From Clostridioides difficile_D (GTDB taxonomy: Bacteria; Bacillota; Clostridia; Peptostreptococcales; Peptostreptococcaceae), in assembly GCA_945861085.1 (NCBI GenBank), contig OX244046.1, positions 3,534,001-3,598,000 of the forward strand: a stretch of DNA of 64,000 bases. The letters run 5' to 3'. The position numbers and the translations under genes are program-made. Below the pieces are notes generated by a model. It made no database searches and was not told where the DNA came from. It saw nothing but the letters and a program-made list of their open reading frames with translations. Positions 1-8,728 of the stretch are shown in pieces (within the stretch, counting starts at the first letter, position 1; every line of letters starts with the position of its first letter).

Positions 1-17
1 GAAAAATTTAGAATACA

Positions 18-863
18 TTACTCTAACATCCTTCCTGTGTATTTAATAAAAACTTCTTCTAGTGTGGGTTCTTTGGAATGTACACTTAAGATTTCATCGT
101 ATTTAAAAGTTATTCCAGACTCTAATTCTTGTATATCTAAAATTTTAATATCTCGATTTCCATTATGTATAAATTCCACTTCCATTTTATTATTACTATT
201 TTCCATTTTTAAATTTTTAGGGCTATCTATTGCCATAATCTTACCATCTGCAATAAAAGCCACATTATTACACATTAAATCTGCATCTAGCATATTATGA
301 GTAGTCAAAAATATAGTTGTTCCTTTTTTTCGTTCTTCTTCAATAATCTTACGAAATAGCACAGCTCCAGATGGGTCAAGTCCACTAGTAGGCTCATCTA
401 AAAACAACAATTTAGGATTACTTACCAATGCTCTTGCCATGCTAATACGTTGCTTCATACCTTTTGAATAAGACAATACAGGCTTATTTATAAACTCCTT
501 CTTAAACTCTAACAAATCTAAGAGTTCATATATATCTCTCCTTTGATTTTTAGGATAAAAAGACGAAAAATATTCTAGATTATCAATTGCACTTAAGTTC
601 GCATATAAATAAGGAAATTCAAATAAAACACCAATCTTTTGGTATAAGGACTCTGTGTATGCTTCAACCTCTTGACCAAAAAGGGATACGTGACCATTGT
701 ACCCTTTTAAAACACCATTTAAGATTTTTTGTGTTGTGGATTTTCCTGAACCATTAGGTCCAAGAAATCCAAATATTTCTCCTTCTTTTACTTCAAAATT
801 AAGTCCATGTAATATCTGTTTATCTTTTCCATAAGAAAATTTCAACTCCTCGACTTTTATCAT
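18..863 (-). CDS. ABC transporter ATP-binding protein (bacitracin/lantibiotic-type exporter)
   Basis: This is a 281-aa cytoplasmic ATPase that should power a membrane permease whose gene probably lies beyond the left edge. A Walker A (GPNGSGKST) is near residue 35, the signature (SYSKGMKQRISMARAL) near 132, and Walker B (LLFLDEPTSGLDP) near 153, with a switch histidine in TTHNM. The C-terminal extension of about 70 residues is typical of BcrA/drug-export ATPases. The start ATG overlaps the stop of the small upstream ORF by four bases (ATGA), so translation is probably coupled. The family call is secure; the substrate is unknown, though bacitracin- or lantibiotic-like peptides are usual. Confidence 0.9.
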   Translation of the reverse strand: MIKVEELKFSYGKDKQILHGLNFEVKEGEIFGFLGPNGSGKSTTQKILNGVLKGYNGHVSLFGQEVEAYTESLYQKIGVLFEFPYLYANLSAIDNLEYFSSFYPKNQRRDIYELLDLLEFKKEFINKPVLSYSKGMKQRISMARALVSNPKLLFLDEPTSGLDPSGAVLFRKIIEEERKKGTTIFLTTHNMLDADLMCNNVAFIADGKIMAIDSPKNLKMENSNNKMEVEFIHNGNRDIKILDIQELESGITFKYDEILSVHSKEPTLEEVFIKYTGRMLE

Positions 864-988
864 CTATCATAGCCTCCTTCATCATTTTTTTCTTTTTGTC
901 GTCTATCCCACCACTTTATAAATTTAATTTTAAATGGAATAGAAACCAAGACTATCAATACAATAGCCAACCATGTATACCATTTCAT
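860..988 (-). CDS. small membrane protein coupled to the ABC ATPase (42 aa)
   Basis: This is a short ORF with a strong ribosome binding site (GGGGGAG just upstream of ATG at 988). It encodes 42 residues: one hydrophobic segment (about residues 5-18), then a basic, charged tail rich in K, R, E and D. Its stop overlaps the ATPase start in an ATGA arrangement, which argues that it is truly translated as the first gene of this transporter operon. I do not recognise a family. It could be a small accessory subunit of the transporter or a leader needed for coupling. Confidence 0.6.
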   Translation of the reverse strand: MKWYTWLAIVLIVLVSIPFKIKFIKWWDRRQKEKNDEGGYDR

Positions 989-1094
989 AAGTACTCCCCC
1001 TTCCAAGCTTATTTAATTACTCTTCTATTTTTTAATTTATTTTATTTCTATTTGGTGAAATCAAAGTGTGTCTCTGGTGAAATTTAAGTGAAAT

Positions 1095-1133
1095 AATAAA
1101 AAGCCCTGTTTTCACCAAGAAAACAAGACTTCT
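1095..1133 (-). terminator. intrinsic terminator, probably the original one for the kinase operon
   Basis: On the minus strand an imperfect stem with G-U pairs (arms near 1121-1133 and 1101-1113, loop TTGGT) is followed by a U-rich run. It lies just past the left copy of the 37-bp repeat that carries the kinase stop codon. Before the 9-kb block arrived it would therefore have been the terminator of the regulator-kinase operon that now ends at 10272. Confidence 0.6.
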
Positions 1134-1205
1134 TCATTAAGCTTTTTTAGATTTTATTTTTTGAGATACCTCTGCAAACAAAGACAAGCATTTTACATCA
1201 AATCT

Positions 1206-1242
1206 TTATATATTTATAAATTAATATTAAGTTGTTCATCAA
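1206..1242. repeat. direct repeat, left copy (duplicate of histidine kinase 3' end)
   Basis: These 37 bases are identical to 10264-10300, which contain the last codons and the stop of the histidine kinase gene. Here they sit in non-coding DNA in the same orientation. Identity stops abruptly on both sides (base 1205 versus 10263, and 1243 versus 10301). This is the pattern of an attachment-site duplication at a gene 3' end. Confidence 0.85.
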
Positions 1243-1427
1243 GCTGAATTCTTTTAATTTAGAATAATTTATTTTTTTAATAACAAAAATAAGGTAAGTG
1301 ATATATTAATAAATCGTGTCAAAATGCTCAACTCTCTATAGCTGTCATTTATATAATAATGATTAAATAAATAACAATGGAATCATCCATTGTAAACATG
1401 TTTAAAAGAGTTGAATCAAATACTTAC

Positions 1428-1458
1428 TTGTGTTAAAGGTAACTTTAACGTGTATAAT
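1428..1458 (+). promoter_or_regulatory. MerR-type promoter with dyad operator
   Basis: A -35-like TTGTGT (1428-1433) and a TATAAT (1453-1458) are separated by 19 bases. The near-perfect dyad TTAAAGGTAACTTTAA (1433-1448) lies across the spacer. A long 19-bp spacer with a central dyad is the hallmark of MerR-activated promoters. It drives the broken mutase-like gene and probably the LysR gene. The remnant MerR gene at 5444-5684 is a natural candidate for its lost regulator. Confidence 0.6.
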
Positions 1459-1475
1459 AAATTTGAGGTGATAAA

Positions 1476-1768
1476 ATGAAAAATGTTTTATATTTAATGC
1501 ATCACGGAGAAACATTATTTAATAAACTACATAAAATACAAGGTTTGTGTGATTCTCCGTTAACAGCAACAGAAATTCAACAAGCTAAAATTGCTGGAGA
1601 ATACTTTAGAAATAATAAGATTTTTTTGATGATGCTTATTGCTCAACTTATGAAAAGACTTCGGATACATTGGAATGTATTGCAGATATACCCTGTTTAA
1701 AAGGATTAAAAGAATGGAATTTTTATTGTTATAAAGGAGGTTGGCGTAAGTGGAAATTAGAATGTTAA
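1476..1768 (+). pseudogene. broken phosphoglycerate mutase/histidine phosphatase family gene
   Basis: The first 50 or so codons encode the N-terminus of a histidine-phosphatase-superfamily protein (LMHHGETLFN, where the usual motif is LxRHGET). The frame is lost at a run of seven T (1621-1627). In the next frame the family sequence continues (DDAYCSTYEKTSDTLE, then LKGLKEWNF) until a stop at 1766-1768, overlapping the LysR gene start. The conserved Arg of the RHG motif is replaced by His, and the C-terminal half with the second catalytic His is absent. It has a good RBS (GAGGTGAT) but cannot encode an active enzyme. Confidence 0.75.
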
Positions 1769-2631
1769 AATACTTCCTTACAGTAGCAGAAGAACAGAAT
1801 ATTACCCAAGCTGCAAAAAAACTTCATATCACTCAACCTACATTAAGCAGACAAATTAAAGAATTTGAAGAAAGTTTACAAATTGACTTATTTGTACGAC
1901 AAAACAAAAAACTTTATTTAACCGAACCAGGAATGTTTTTGAAAAAAAGGGCAGAAGAAATTTTAGAATTGAATGAAAAGACTGAACAGGAATTTGCTAA
2001 CTATCAAAATGCAATCTTGAAGGGTCAAATTTCAATAGGTTGTGTAGAAGCAAATAGCTCTCATTTTTTGTCACAAATGTTAGAAGAAATGATTGCAGAC
2101 CATCCACAAGTAACCTTCAATATCTTTAGTGGAACAAGTAATGATATAGTTGAAAAATTGGATAAAGGGCTTTTGGATATAGCATTGTTAATAGATCCAG
2201 CTCCTGTAGATAAGTACAATAAATTAGTTTTACCAAATAAAGAAATATGGGGTTTATTAGTATCTACTGAACATTTTTTAACGAATCAACAGAGTGTTTC
2301 TGCGAAAGAAATTTTGAATGTACCATTAATTTGTTCAAGTCGAAAAGAAGTACAGAATATGCTTTGTTCATGGGGAAATTTTACAGAGGATGATTTAAAC
2401 ATTATTGGGAAATACAATTTAATTTTTAATGTAATCTCTTTAGTTGAAAATAAAGTAGGTGCAGCTTTGACAATTAAAGGTGCAATTGATAATCGAAAAA
2501 ATAACATAAAATTTCTCCCTTTTACTCCTGCTATGGAAACTAATTGTGTTCTTGTATGGAAAAAAGATGCAATCCGTAGTTCAACAGTTCTAACATTTAT
2601 AAAAAAAATAGAACATGCTTTGAAAGCATAA
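1750..2631 (+). CDS. LysR-family transcriptional regulator
   Basis: This is a 293-aa DNA-binding regulator of normal family length. Residues 1-60 form the winged helix-turn-helix (MLKYFLTVAEEQNITQAAKKLHITQPTLSRQIKE), and the rest is a periplasmic-binding-protein-like effector domain. The start is GTG at 1750, nine bases after GGAGG; it lies inside the end of the broken mutase gene. The following decarboxylase-like, MFS and aldo/keto reductase genes are on the same strand and are likely targets. The ligand is unknown. Confidence 0.9.
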   Translation: MEIRMLKYFLTVAEEQNITQAAKKLHITQPTLSRQIKEFEESLQIDLFVRQNKKLYLTEPGMFLKKRAEEILELNEKTEQEFANYQNAILKGQISIGCVEANSSHFLSQMLEEMIADHPQVTFNIFSGTSNDIVEKLDKGLLDIALLIDPAPVDKYNKLVLPNKEIWGLLVSTEHFLTNQQSVSAKEILNVPLICSSRKEVQNMLCSWGNFTEDDLNIIGKYNLIFNVISLVENKVGAALTIKGAIDNRKNNIKFLPFTPAMETNCVLVWKKDAIRSSTVLTFIKKIEHALKA

Positions 2632-2666
2632 AACTAAGCCTAATAGGTATTGGACGATATGTAAAT

Positions 2667-2718
2667 AAAGCTGTAACATTAACTTGTAAGCCATTCGAGT
2701 TTATGTTATAGCTTTTTT
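2667..2718 (+). terminator. intrinsic terminator after the LysR gene
   Basis: The arms AAGCTGTAACAT and ATGTTATAGCTT (one G-U pair) enclose about 24 bases and are followed by TTTTTT. This separates the LysR gene from the next operon. The stretch 2719-2831 holds a short ORF (from 2786, 24 codons) that overlaps the next gene out of frame and has no recognisable identity. Confidence 0.7.
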
Positions 2719-2831
2719 GAGGTTAAAAACTGATAATGCTATTTCAAATTGGCTTACTCAATATCCAGTAACAGAGGAGATATAAATGTCAAAACTTGAA
2801 GAAATAAAAAATAAGAAAGAAGGAATGAAAC

Positions 2832-3152
2832 ATGAAAAAACAAACAGCTGGAAGGGATAACTTAGGTGAATTTGCTCCACAATTTGCTGCATTAAATGAT
2901 GATGTATTATTTGGAGAAATATGGTCACGTGAAAAAGAATTATCTCCTAGAGATCGTAGTTTGATTACTGTCGCAAGTCTTTTAACACAAGGTGTACCAC
3001 AATTAGAAGCACATCTAAATATTGCTAAAGAAAATGGTGTAACTAAAGAAGAAATAGTAGAATTAATTACACATCTTTCTTTTTATGCTGGATGGCCCAA
3101 AGCATGGTCAGCGTTTAATTTGGCAAAAGAAATTTTTGATGATAAAGAATAA
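2832..3152 (+). CDS. carboxymuconolactone decarboxylase (CMD/AhpD-like) family protein
   Basis: This is a 106-aa protein covering one CMD domain (SPRDRSLITVASLLTQG followed by LEAHLNIAKENGVTKEEIVELITHLSFYAGWPKA). Members act as decarboxylases or as AhpD-like peroxidase/antioxidant helpers. It lacks the CxxC pair of AhpD, so a thiol-peroxidase role is unlikely. An RBS (GAAGGA) precedes ATG 2832. It is followed by MFS and aldo/keto reductase genes, a set common in small LysR- or MerR-controlled detoxification loci of Firmicutes. Confidence 0.85.
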   Translation: MKKQTAGRDNLGEFAPQFAALNDDVLFGEIWSREKELSPRDRSLITVASLLTQGVPQLEAHLNIAKENGVTKEEIVELITHLSFYAGWPKAWSAFNLAKEIFDDKE

Positions 3153-3216
3153 TTTGATTTACTCTAGTAATCAATTAGTTGATTACTAGAGTAAATCTGT
3201 TGATAAAGGAGATAAA

Positions 3217-4386
3217 ATGAAATTTTTTTCAATGAAATTAATTGCCTTATTATCAGTTGCTCTGATTGTTAATTCCGCACCAGCCATTTCTGCAAATAAC
3301 CCAGCAATCATACAAAGCTTTCCAGAAGTAAATCCAGTATACGTGGGACTTCTAACCACGATTCCATCACTATTTTTGGTGATTGGTGTCTTTTTAACTA
3401 GTTTAATTGAAAATAGAATAGGCAAGAAATATACCATCATTACAGGATTAATTATAGTCGGTATCTTTGGAACATTACCTGCTTGGTATCAAGGTAGTTT
3501 TTTTATTCTATTTCTTTCAAGATGTTTATTGGGACTAGGTATTGGTTTATTTAACCGCTTATTAATTCAAATGATTAGCAGTTTGTACCAAAAAGATACC
3601 AGAAATAAAGCAAAAGCATTGGGATTAGAAAGTGCTTGTGAAGGTCTGGGTGGTATTATTATGACAATAAGTGTTGGGCAATTAATAAAAATAAACTGGT
3701 CAATTTCCTTCATAGTTTATGGCTTTGCTATTGTTAGTTTAATTTTTGTTGTTATTTTTATTCCGAATCAAAGATTGAATCTTGTAAATACGGAAGAAAT
3801 AGGTACACAAGCTTCGGTTTCAAAAGAACGGAAAACAAAATCTATTATTTTAGGCTTTATTTTATTTTGTATCGTTCTTTTGTTCATTAATTACAATTTG
3901 CAAATCACACCATTATTAATCGAACAAAGTATTGGTAATGCAACAAATGGTAGTAATATGATTGCAGCCATTGCGGCAGGAGCTTTTATTGCAGGAAATT
4001 TATTTGGAGTAACGTATATGTATTTGAAACGATGGCTGTTACCTATTGCAGCATTTATTGCGGGTATAAGTATCTTTTTAACCAATTTCTCTTCCTCTGT
4101 TCTATTTATTTTAATTTGTTCATTGGTTTTAGGATTTGCTTTTCGTAATATTATGCCTTACTTTATGCATACGTTTACTACTGGCGGAGAGGAAGTTGCA
4201 AAATTTGGAACTACTGTTGTTTTAGTCGCTTATAACTTGGGGGCAACTCTCGCTCCATATGCTTCTCAAGCTATTTCCTTTTTCAGTGGAAACACAAGCG
4301 CGAGCAATCAAATAGTTATCACTGGATTACTATTGTGTTGTATTGGTTTTATTACATTGATTTTTAATAAGTATATGACTGTTTAG
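3217..4386 (+). CDS. MFS transporter
   Basis: This 389-aa integral membrane protein has about 12 hydrophobic segments, typical for major facilitator exporters. The loop between helices 2 and 3 (ENRIGKKYTIITG) matches the MFS signature region, and a basic central loop is near residues 190-210. An RBS (AAAGGAG) lies 7 bases before ATG. It sits between the CMD-like gene and the aldo/keto reductase with short gaps, so the three probably form one operon. The substrate is not readable from sequence. Confidence 0.88.
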   Translation: MKFFSMKLIALLSVALIVNSAPAISANNPAIIQSFPEVNPVYVGLLTTIPSLFLVIGVFLTSLIENRIGKKYTIITGLIIVGIFGTLPAWYQGSFFILFLSRCLLGLGIGLFNRLLIQMISSLYQKDTRNKAKALGLESACEGLGGIIMTISVGQLIKINWSISFIVYGFAIVSLIFVVIFIPNQRLNLVNTEEIGTQASVSKERKTKSIILGFILFCIVLLFINYNLQITPLLIEQSIGNATNGSNMIAAIAAGAFIAGNLFGVTYMYLKRWLLPIAAFIAGISIFLTNFSSSVLFILICSLVLGFAFRNIMPYFMHTFTTGGEEVAKFGTTVVLVAYNLGATLAPYASQAISFFSGNTSASNQIVITGLLLCCIGFITLIFNKYMTV

Positions 4387-4409
4387 AAAAATACTAAGGA
4401 GGAACCTAA

Positions 4410-5390
4410 ATGGAATACGTTAAATTAGGAAATACAGGAATGGATGTCTCAAGAATTTGTCTAGGGGCAATGAGTTTTGGTAATCCAAAGAACTGGATTC
4501 ACAAGTGGGTATTAGAGGAAGAAGAAAGTCGTCCAATTATTAAACGCGCACTAGATTTAGGAATCAATTTTTTTGATACAGCAAATGTTTATTCTCTAGG
4601 ACGTAGTGAAGAGATTTTAGGAAAAGTTTTAAAAGATTATGCAAATCGGGATGAAATTGTCCTAGCGACAAAAGTCCATCAAAAAATGTTTGATGGACCA
4701 AATGGTCAAGGTCTATCTAGAAAAGCAATTATGTCACAAATCAATCAAAGTTTACAACGCCTGCAAACAGATTATGTTGACTTATATATCATTCATCGTT
4801 GGGACTACAACACACCGATTGAAGAAACGATGGAAGCATTACATGATGTGATTAAATCTGGTAAAGCACGTTATATCGGAGCATCTGCAATGCATACTTA
4901 CCAATTTCAAAAAGCCAATTATGTGGCAGAAAAAAATGGATGGACAAAATTTGTTTCCATGCAAAATCATTTGAATCTGATATATCGTGAAGAAGAACGA
5001 GAAATGATTCCTTATTGCTTAGATCAAGGGATTGCTTTAACCCCATACAGTCCATTAGCTTCTGGAAGATTAGTAAAGCCATTTTCTGAAACATCATTGA
5101 GAAGAGAAACAGATCCCGCTCAAAGAGAGAAATATGATGAATCTGCTGAAAAAGATAAAATCATTATAGAACGTGTAGCAGAGGTGGCTGAAAAACATGG
5201 TGTAAGTTGTGTAGAGGTCACTTTGGCATGGTTGCTACAAAAAGAAAATTTAGCTGCACCAATTATTGGAGCAACGAAACTCAATCATGTTGAAACTGCC
5301 GTGAAAGCAGTTGACTTTAAATTGACATCTGAAGATATAGTTTATTTAGAAGAGGAATATGTGCCACATAAAATTGTAGGATTCTCATAA
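4410..5390 (+). CDS. aldo/keto reductase
   Basis: This 326-aa NAD(P)H-dependent oxidoreductase has a TIM-barrel fold. The catalytic tetrad residues are visible: Asp in FFDTANVY, Tyr of ANVYSLG, Lys in LATKVHQ and His in YIIHRWD. Cofactor motifs follow near the C-terminus (IIGATKLNHVE). An RBS (AAGGAGG) precedes the start. It closely follows the MFS gene (23 bases) and is the last intact gene before a MerR remnant. It resembles the YajO/YghZ-type reductases; the substrate is unknown. Confidence 0.92.
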   Translation: MEYVKLGNTGMDVSRICLGAMSFGNPKNWIHKWVLEEEESRPIIKRALDLGINFFDTANVYSLGRSEEILGKVLKDYANRDEIVLATKVHQKMFDGPNGQGLSRKAIMSQINQSLQRLQTDYVDLYIIHRWDYNTPIEETMEALHDVIKSGKARYIGASAMHTYQFQKANYVAEKNGWTKFVSMQNHLNLIYREEEREMIPYCLDQGIALTPYSPLASGRLVKPFSETSLRRETDPAQREKYDESAEKDKIIIERVAEVAEKHGVSCVEVTLAWLLQKENLAAPIIGATKLNHVETAVKAVDFKLTSEDIVYLEEEYVPHKIVGFS

Positions 5391-5443
5391 GATACATCGC
5401 CCTATAGTTAATAAAAAATTTACTCTGGATTGAATTTATTAAA

Positions 5444-5684
5444 TGCATGAGAGCTACTAGACTTTCTATTGAGTCACTTGTAGAGTCTACAAAACCCTAT
5501 CAAAAAGTAAAATAACTTTAGAAGAAAGAAAACAAATTCTTATTTTTGAATATGAAAAATCACTTGAAAAACAAGCACAAATCAATGATAATGTATTTAG
5601 ACTAGGCAAAAAATTATAAATTATGAATCTAAAACAAACAATTATGAAATGAGAATACCTAGTAAATTATCGTTTGAATTTTAG
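5444..5684 (+). pseudogene. degraded MerR-family regulator, C-terminal fragment
   Basis: Between the aldo/keto reductase and the RpiR gene, three short pieces in different frames give a recognisable MerR C-terminal region. They are MRATRLSIESLVE (from 5447), then ITLEERKQILIFEYEKSLEK, then KIINYESKTNNYE ending at a TAG at 5682-5684. In intact MerR/YyaN-type proteins these follow each other as the effector-side helix and coiled coil. The DNA-binding half is missing. The fragment explains the gap of about 300 bases and fits the two MerR-like operators at the ends of the island. Confidence 0.65.
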
Positions 5685-5698
5685 GAGTGTGAATTATT

Positions 5699-6589
5699 AT
5701 GTATCTTTTTCAAAAAATCGAAGAAGCTGCTTTTAAACAAAATGATGCAAGACGTACAATTGGAGAATTTCTTTTAACAAATAGAGCGAAATTAGCAAGT
5801 TATTCTATGGATGAAATTGCACGAATGACTCATACTTCTAAACCAACACTGGTTCGCTTTGCAAAGTACTTTGATTATTCAGGTTGGAAAGAGTTCGTTT
5901 ATGCTTTTACACATGAGCTTGTTCACTTTGATGATAGCCATCTTGATGTGGATATTAATATACCATTTGATAATTCATCAGATACATTAGAAATCATTGA
6001 AAATATTGCAAACCTTCGTATTCAAACAATAAAAGAAACAACTTCTTTAATGTCAGTTTCAGATATAAACAAGGCAGCTCAAATTCTTAATGATGCACAA
6101 ACCATTATGATTTATGGAAGAAGTCCAAATTCGTATTTTGGAGAATTGTTTAAAAGAAATTTGAATACAATTCATAAAAAAGCCTTTGTTACAGATGTGG
6201 ATGAGTCTGGTCTTGTTTCAAATATGCTGACTCACAAGGATTGCGCAGTAATTATATCTTATTCTGGAAATAATTCTGATTCCTATCCGATGAAAAATGT
6301 AAAGTTACTTTTAAATAATAATGTCCCTATAATTAGTATCACAAGTGGTGGAGATAATTATTTACGAGACTATTCGACAATTGTCCTGAATATATCAAGT
6401 AAAGAGAAATTGTATTCAAAGATTGCGAATTTCTCTACTGAAGAATCAATTCAATTCATTTTGAACATTCTATATGCAAAAATATTTTCATTGAATTATG
6501 AGCAGAACATGCAGACGAAAATTGAAAACTCTCGTACATTGGAATCGAGAAGAAAAACCACTTTTAAAGATATATCTGAAGATTTTTAA
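5699..6589 (+). CDS. MurR/RpiR-family transcriptional regulator
   Basis: This 296-aa regulator has an N-terminal HTH_6 domain (MDEIARMTHTSKPTLVRFAKYFDYSGWKEF, about residues 40-70) and a C-terminal SIS sugar-phosphate-binding domain (about 115-250, with IMIYGRSPNSYF and VIISYSGNNSDSYP). The regulator is followed by a beta-glucoside PTS and a 6-phospho-beta-glucosidase, so it most likely senses a phosphorylated sugar and controls those genes. The start ATG 5699 follows TTAGGAG. Confidence 0.9.
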   Translation: MYLFQKIEEAAFKQNDARRTIGEFLLTNRAKLASYSMDEIARMTHTSKPTLVRFAKYFDYSGWKEFVYAFTHELVHFDDSHLDVDINIPFDNSSDTLEIIENIANLRIQTIKETTSLMSVSDINKAAQILNDAQTIMIYGRSPNSYFGELFKRNLNTIHKKAFVTDVDESGLVSNMLTHKDCAVIISYSGNNSDSYPMKNVKLLLNNNVPIISITSGGDNYLRDYSTIVLNISSKEKLYSKIANFSTEESIQFILNILYAKIFSLNYEQNMQTKIENSRTLESRRKTTFKDISEDF

Positions 6590-6594
6590 CCAAA

Positions 6595-6629
6595 AAGGAA
6601 TTCACTAAAAATAGTGAGTTCCTTTTTTT
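6595..6629 (+). terminator. intrinsic terminator after the RpiR gene
   Basis: The arms GGAATTCACTA and TAGTGAGTTCC around AAAAA are followed by seven T. It ends the regulator transcript, so the PTS operon has its own promoter in 6630-6856. I see no clear operator in that gap. Confidence 0.85.
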
Positions 6630-6856
6630 ACGAAAAGTATATCCGTTAAAGCAAACGTTATATCAATATGATTTTTTAAATCATGAAATAAATTTCACAA
6701 AAAATAGTCTATTTGAAAATAATATGGAATCCATTTCGAGTTTGGTTAAAACTATTGGAAAAGCTATCTCTAAATGGTAAATTGTATTCAGAAGGAACAT
6801 TATGTCTTACCGGTGACAGCATAAATTTTCTTTAAATTTATTTAGGAGTGGTTTGT

Positions 6857-8716
6857 ATGAGTAAAAAATATGAACAGTTGGCAAAAGATATTGTTCAACA
6901 ATTAGGTGGCAAAGAAAACATTACTGATGCATATCATTGTCAAACAAGATTACGCTTTAAATTAGCGGATGAATCGAAGTTAAACAAAGATAAGCTAAAA
7001 AATTTAGATGGTGTTACTAAATATATCAATAATGCTGGTGTTCACCAAATAGTAATTGGAACACATATAAAAGATGTATTTGAAGAAATTGAAAAGAATA
7101 TTGATGTTCAAAGTTCAAATGATAACGGTTCATCAGAAAAAAAAGGACCTGTTGCCATAGTAATTGATTTTGTTGCAGGAACTTTCCAACCAGTTATTCC
7201 AGCATTATCTGGTGCAGGAATGGTTAAAGCGGTTTTAGCACTTTTAATTGTATTTAATGTTATCACACCTGATTCTCAAACCTATTATATGTTAAATTTA
7301 TTTGCTGATGGAGTATTCTTCTTCCTACCAATGATTTTAGCATTTACTGTTGCACAAAAATTGAGATGTAATTCAATTCTTGCAGTTTCTGTTGCAGCAA
7401 TGATGATGCATCCAAATTGGGGAACGCTTGTAACTGCGGGTGATCCAGTAAACTTTTTCGGATTTATTCCATTTACTTTAGCTAGTTATACTGGTTCTGT
7501 CATCCCTATTTTAATTGTTATTTTCTTCCAATCATATGTAGAAAAGTTCTTAGGAAGAGTTATTCCTAAATCAATAGAATTAGTGTTTGTTCCAATGTTT
7601 ACATTCCTTATTATGGGAACATTAGCCTTTTCACTGTTAGGCCCAATCGGAAGTATTCTTGGTGGCTACTTAGCAACATTCTTTACTTACTTGAGTGTGA
7701 ATGCAAGTTGGTTACCAGCTGTTCTTATTGGTGGTTTACTACCAGTCATGGTTATGTTTGGTTTACACAATGGAGTGGCTCCACTTGGAGTTATGCAAAT
7801 GGCTGAATTAGGTTATGACAGTATCTTTGGACCAGGCGCTTTGGTTTCAAATATTGCTCAAGCAACTGCATCTGCTGTCGTTGCTTTCCGCACAAAAAAT
7901 AAGAAATTAAAACAAGTAGCAATTTCTGGTTCGATTACGGCTTATATGGGAATTACTGAACCAACACTTTATGGGGTTAACTTACCTAAAAGATATCCAT
8001 TGATTGCTGCAATGATTGGAGGGGCATCTGGTGGTCTTTATGCTGGATTAACAAATACACACCGTTTTGCAACTGGTTCATCTGGATTACCAGCAGTGTT
8101 GCTTTATATCGGTGATGATACGATGAGATTCTTCTGGAACATCATCATTGCTTTGATTCTTTCATCAGCTGTTACTGCAGCATTAACATATATTTTAAGC
8201 TTTAAATATGAAAAAGAAAAGGAAGTAGAAGAAGTTTCAGAAATGAAACCAGTTATTTTAGATGATACTCGTCTAATTAGTCCAATTCCTGGTACCGTGA
8301 TTCCATTAAGTCAAGTTCAAGATGAAGCTTTCTCATCAGAAGCATTAGGTAAGGGATTTGCTGTTGACCCATCTGAAGGAGAAATTTTTGCACCATTCGA
8401 TGGAAAAGTTGTAACAGTTTTCCCTACAAAACATGCTATTGGTTTAGTTTCCGATACTGGTGTTGAAATTTTAATTCATGTTGGTTTAAACACAGTCGAA
8501 TTGAATGGTCAATATTTTGATGCATTAGTCGAAGTGAATCAAAAGATAACGAAAGGTCAATTACTACTAACTTTTGATGTAAAGAAAATTCAAGAAGCCG
8601 GATACTCAACTCAAGTTCCAGTTGTGGTAACCAATACGCCTCAATATTCATCAATTAAAACAATAAAACAAGGAAATGTAAATAAAGATGAATATGTATT
8701 AGCAATCAAAGTTTAG
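6857..8716 (+). CDS. beta-glucoside-specific PTS EIIBCA permease
   Basis: This 619-aa single-chain PTS transporter phosphorylates a beta-glucoside during uptake. In order it has the EIIB domain (residues 1-90, phospho-Cys28 in AYHCQTRLRF), the EIIC membrane domain (about 105-455, with GITEPTLYGVN) and the EIIA domain (about 480-619, phospho-His541 in ILIHVGLNTVEL). A longer reading from GTG at 6848 exists, but that codon lies inside the RBS (TTAGGAG), so ATG 6857 is the likely start. It forms an operon with the glucosidase 12 bases downstream. Confidence 0.93.
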   Translation: MSKKYEQLAKDIVQQLGGKENITDAYHCQTRLRFKLADESKLNKDKLKNLDGVTKYINNAGVHQIVIGTHIKDVFEEIEKNIDVQSSNDNGSSEKKGPVAIVIDFVAGTFQPVIPALSGAGMVKAVLALLIVFNVITPDSQTYYMLNLFADGVFFFLPMILAFTVAQKLRCNSILAVSVAAMMMHPNWGTLVTAGDPVNFFGFIPFTLASYTGSVIPILIVIFFQSYVEKFLGRVIPKSIELVFVPMFTFLIMGTLAFSLLGPIGSILGGYLATFFTYLSVNASWLPAVLIGGLLPVMVMFGLHNGVAPLGVMQMAELGYDSIFGPGALVSNIAQATASAVVAFRTKNKKLKQVAISGSITAYMGITEPTLYGVNLPKRYPLIAAMIGGASGGLYAGLTNTHRFATGSSGLPAVLLYIGDDTMRFFWNIIIALILSSAVTAALTYILSFKYEKEKEVEEVSEMKPVILDDTRLISPIPGTVIPLSQVQDEAFSSEALGKGFAVDPSEGEIFAPFDGKVVTVFPTKHAIGLVSDTGVEILIHVGLNTVELNGQYFDALVEVNQKITKGQLLLTFDVKKIQEAGYSTQVPVVVTNTPQYSSIKTIKQGNVNKDEYVLAIKV

Positions 8717-8728
8717 GAGTGATTTAAT

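Noticed and set aside
2786..2860. 24-codon ORF overlapping the start of the CMD-like gene
   Set aside because: It starts after AGAGGAG, which looks like an RBS, but runs out of frame into the next gene and has no recognisable sequence; more likely leftover DNA than a gene.
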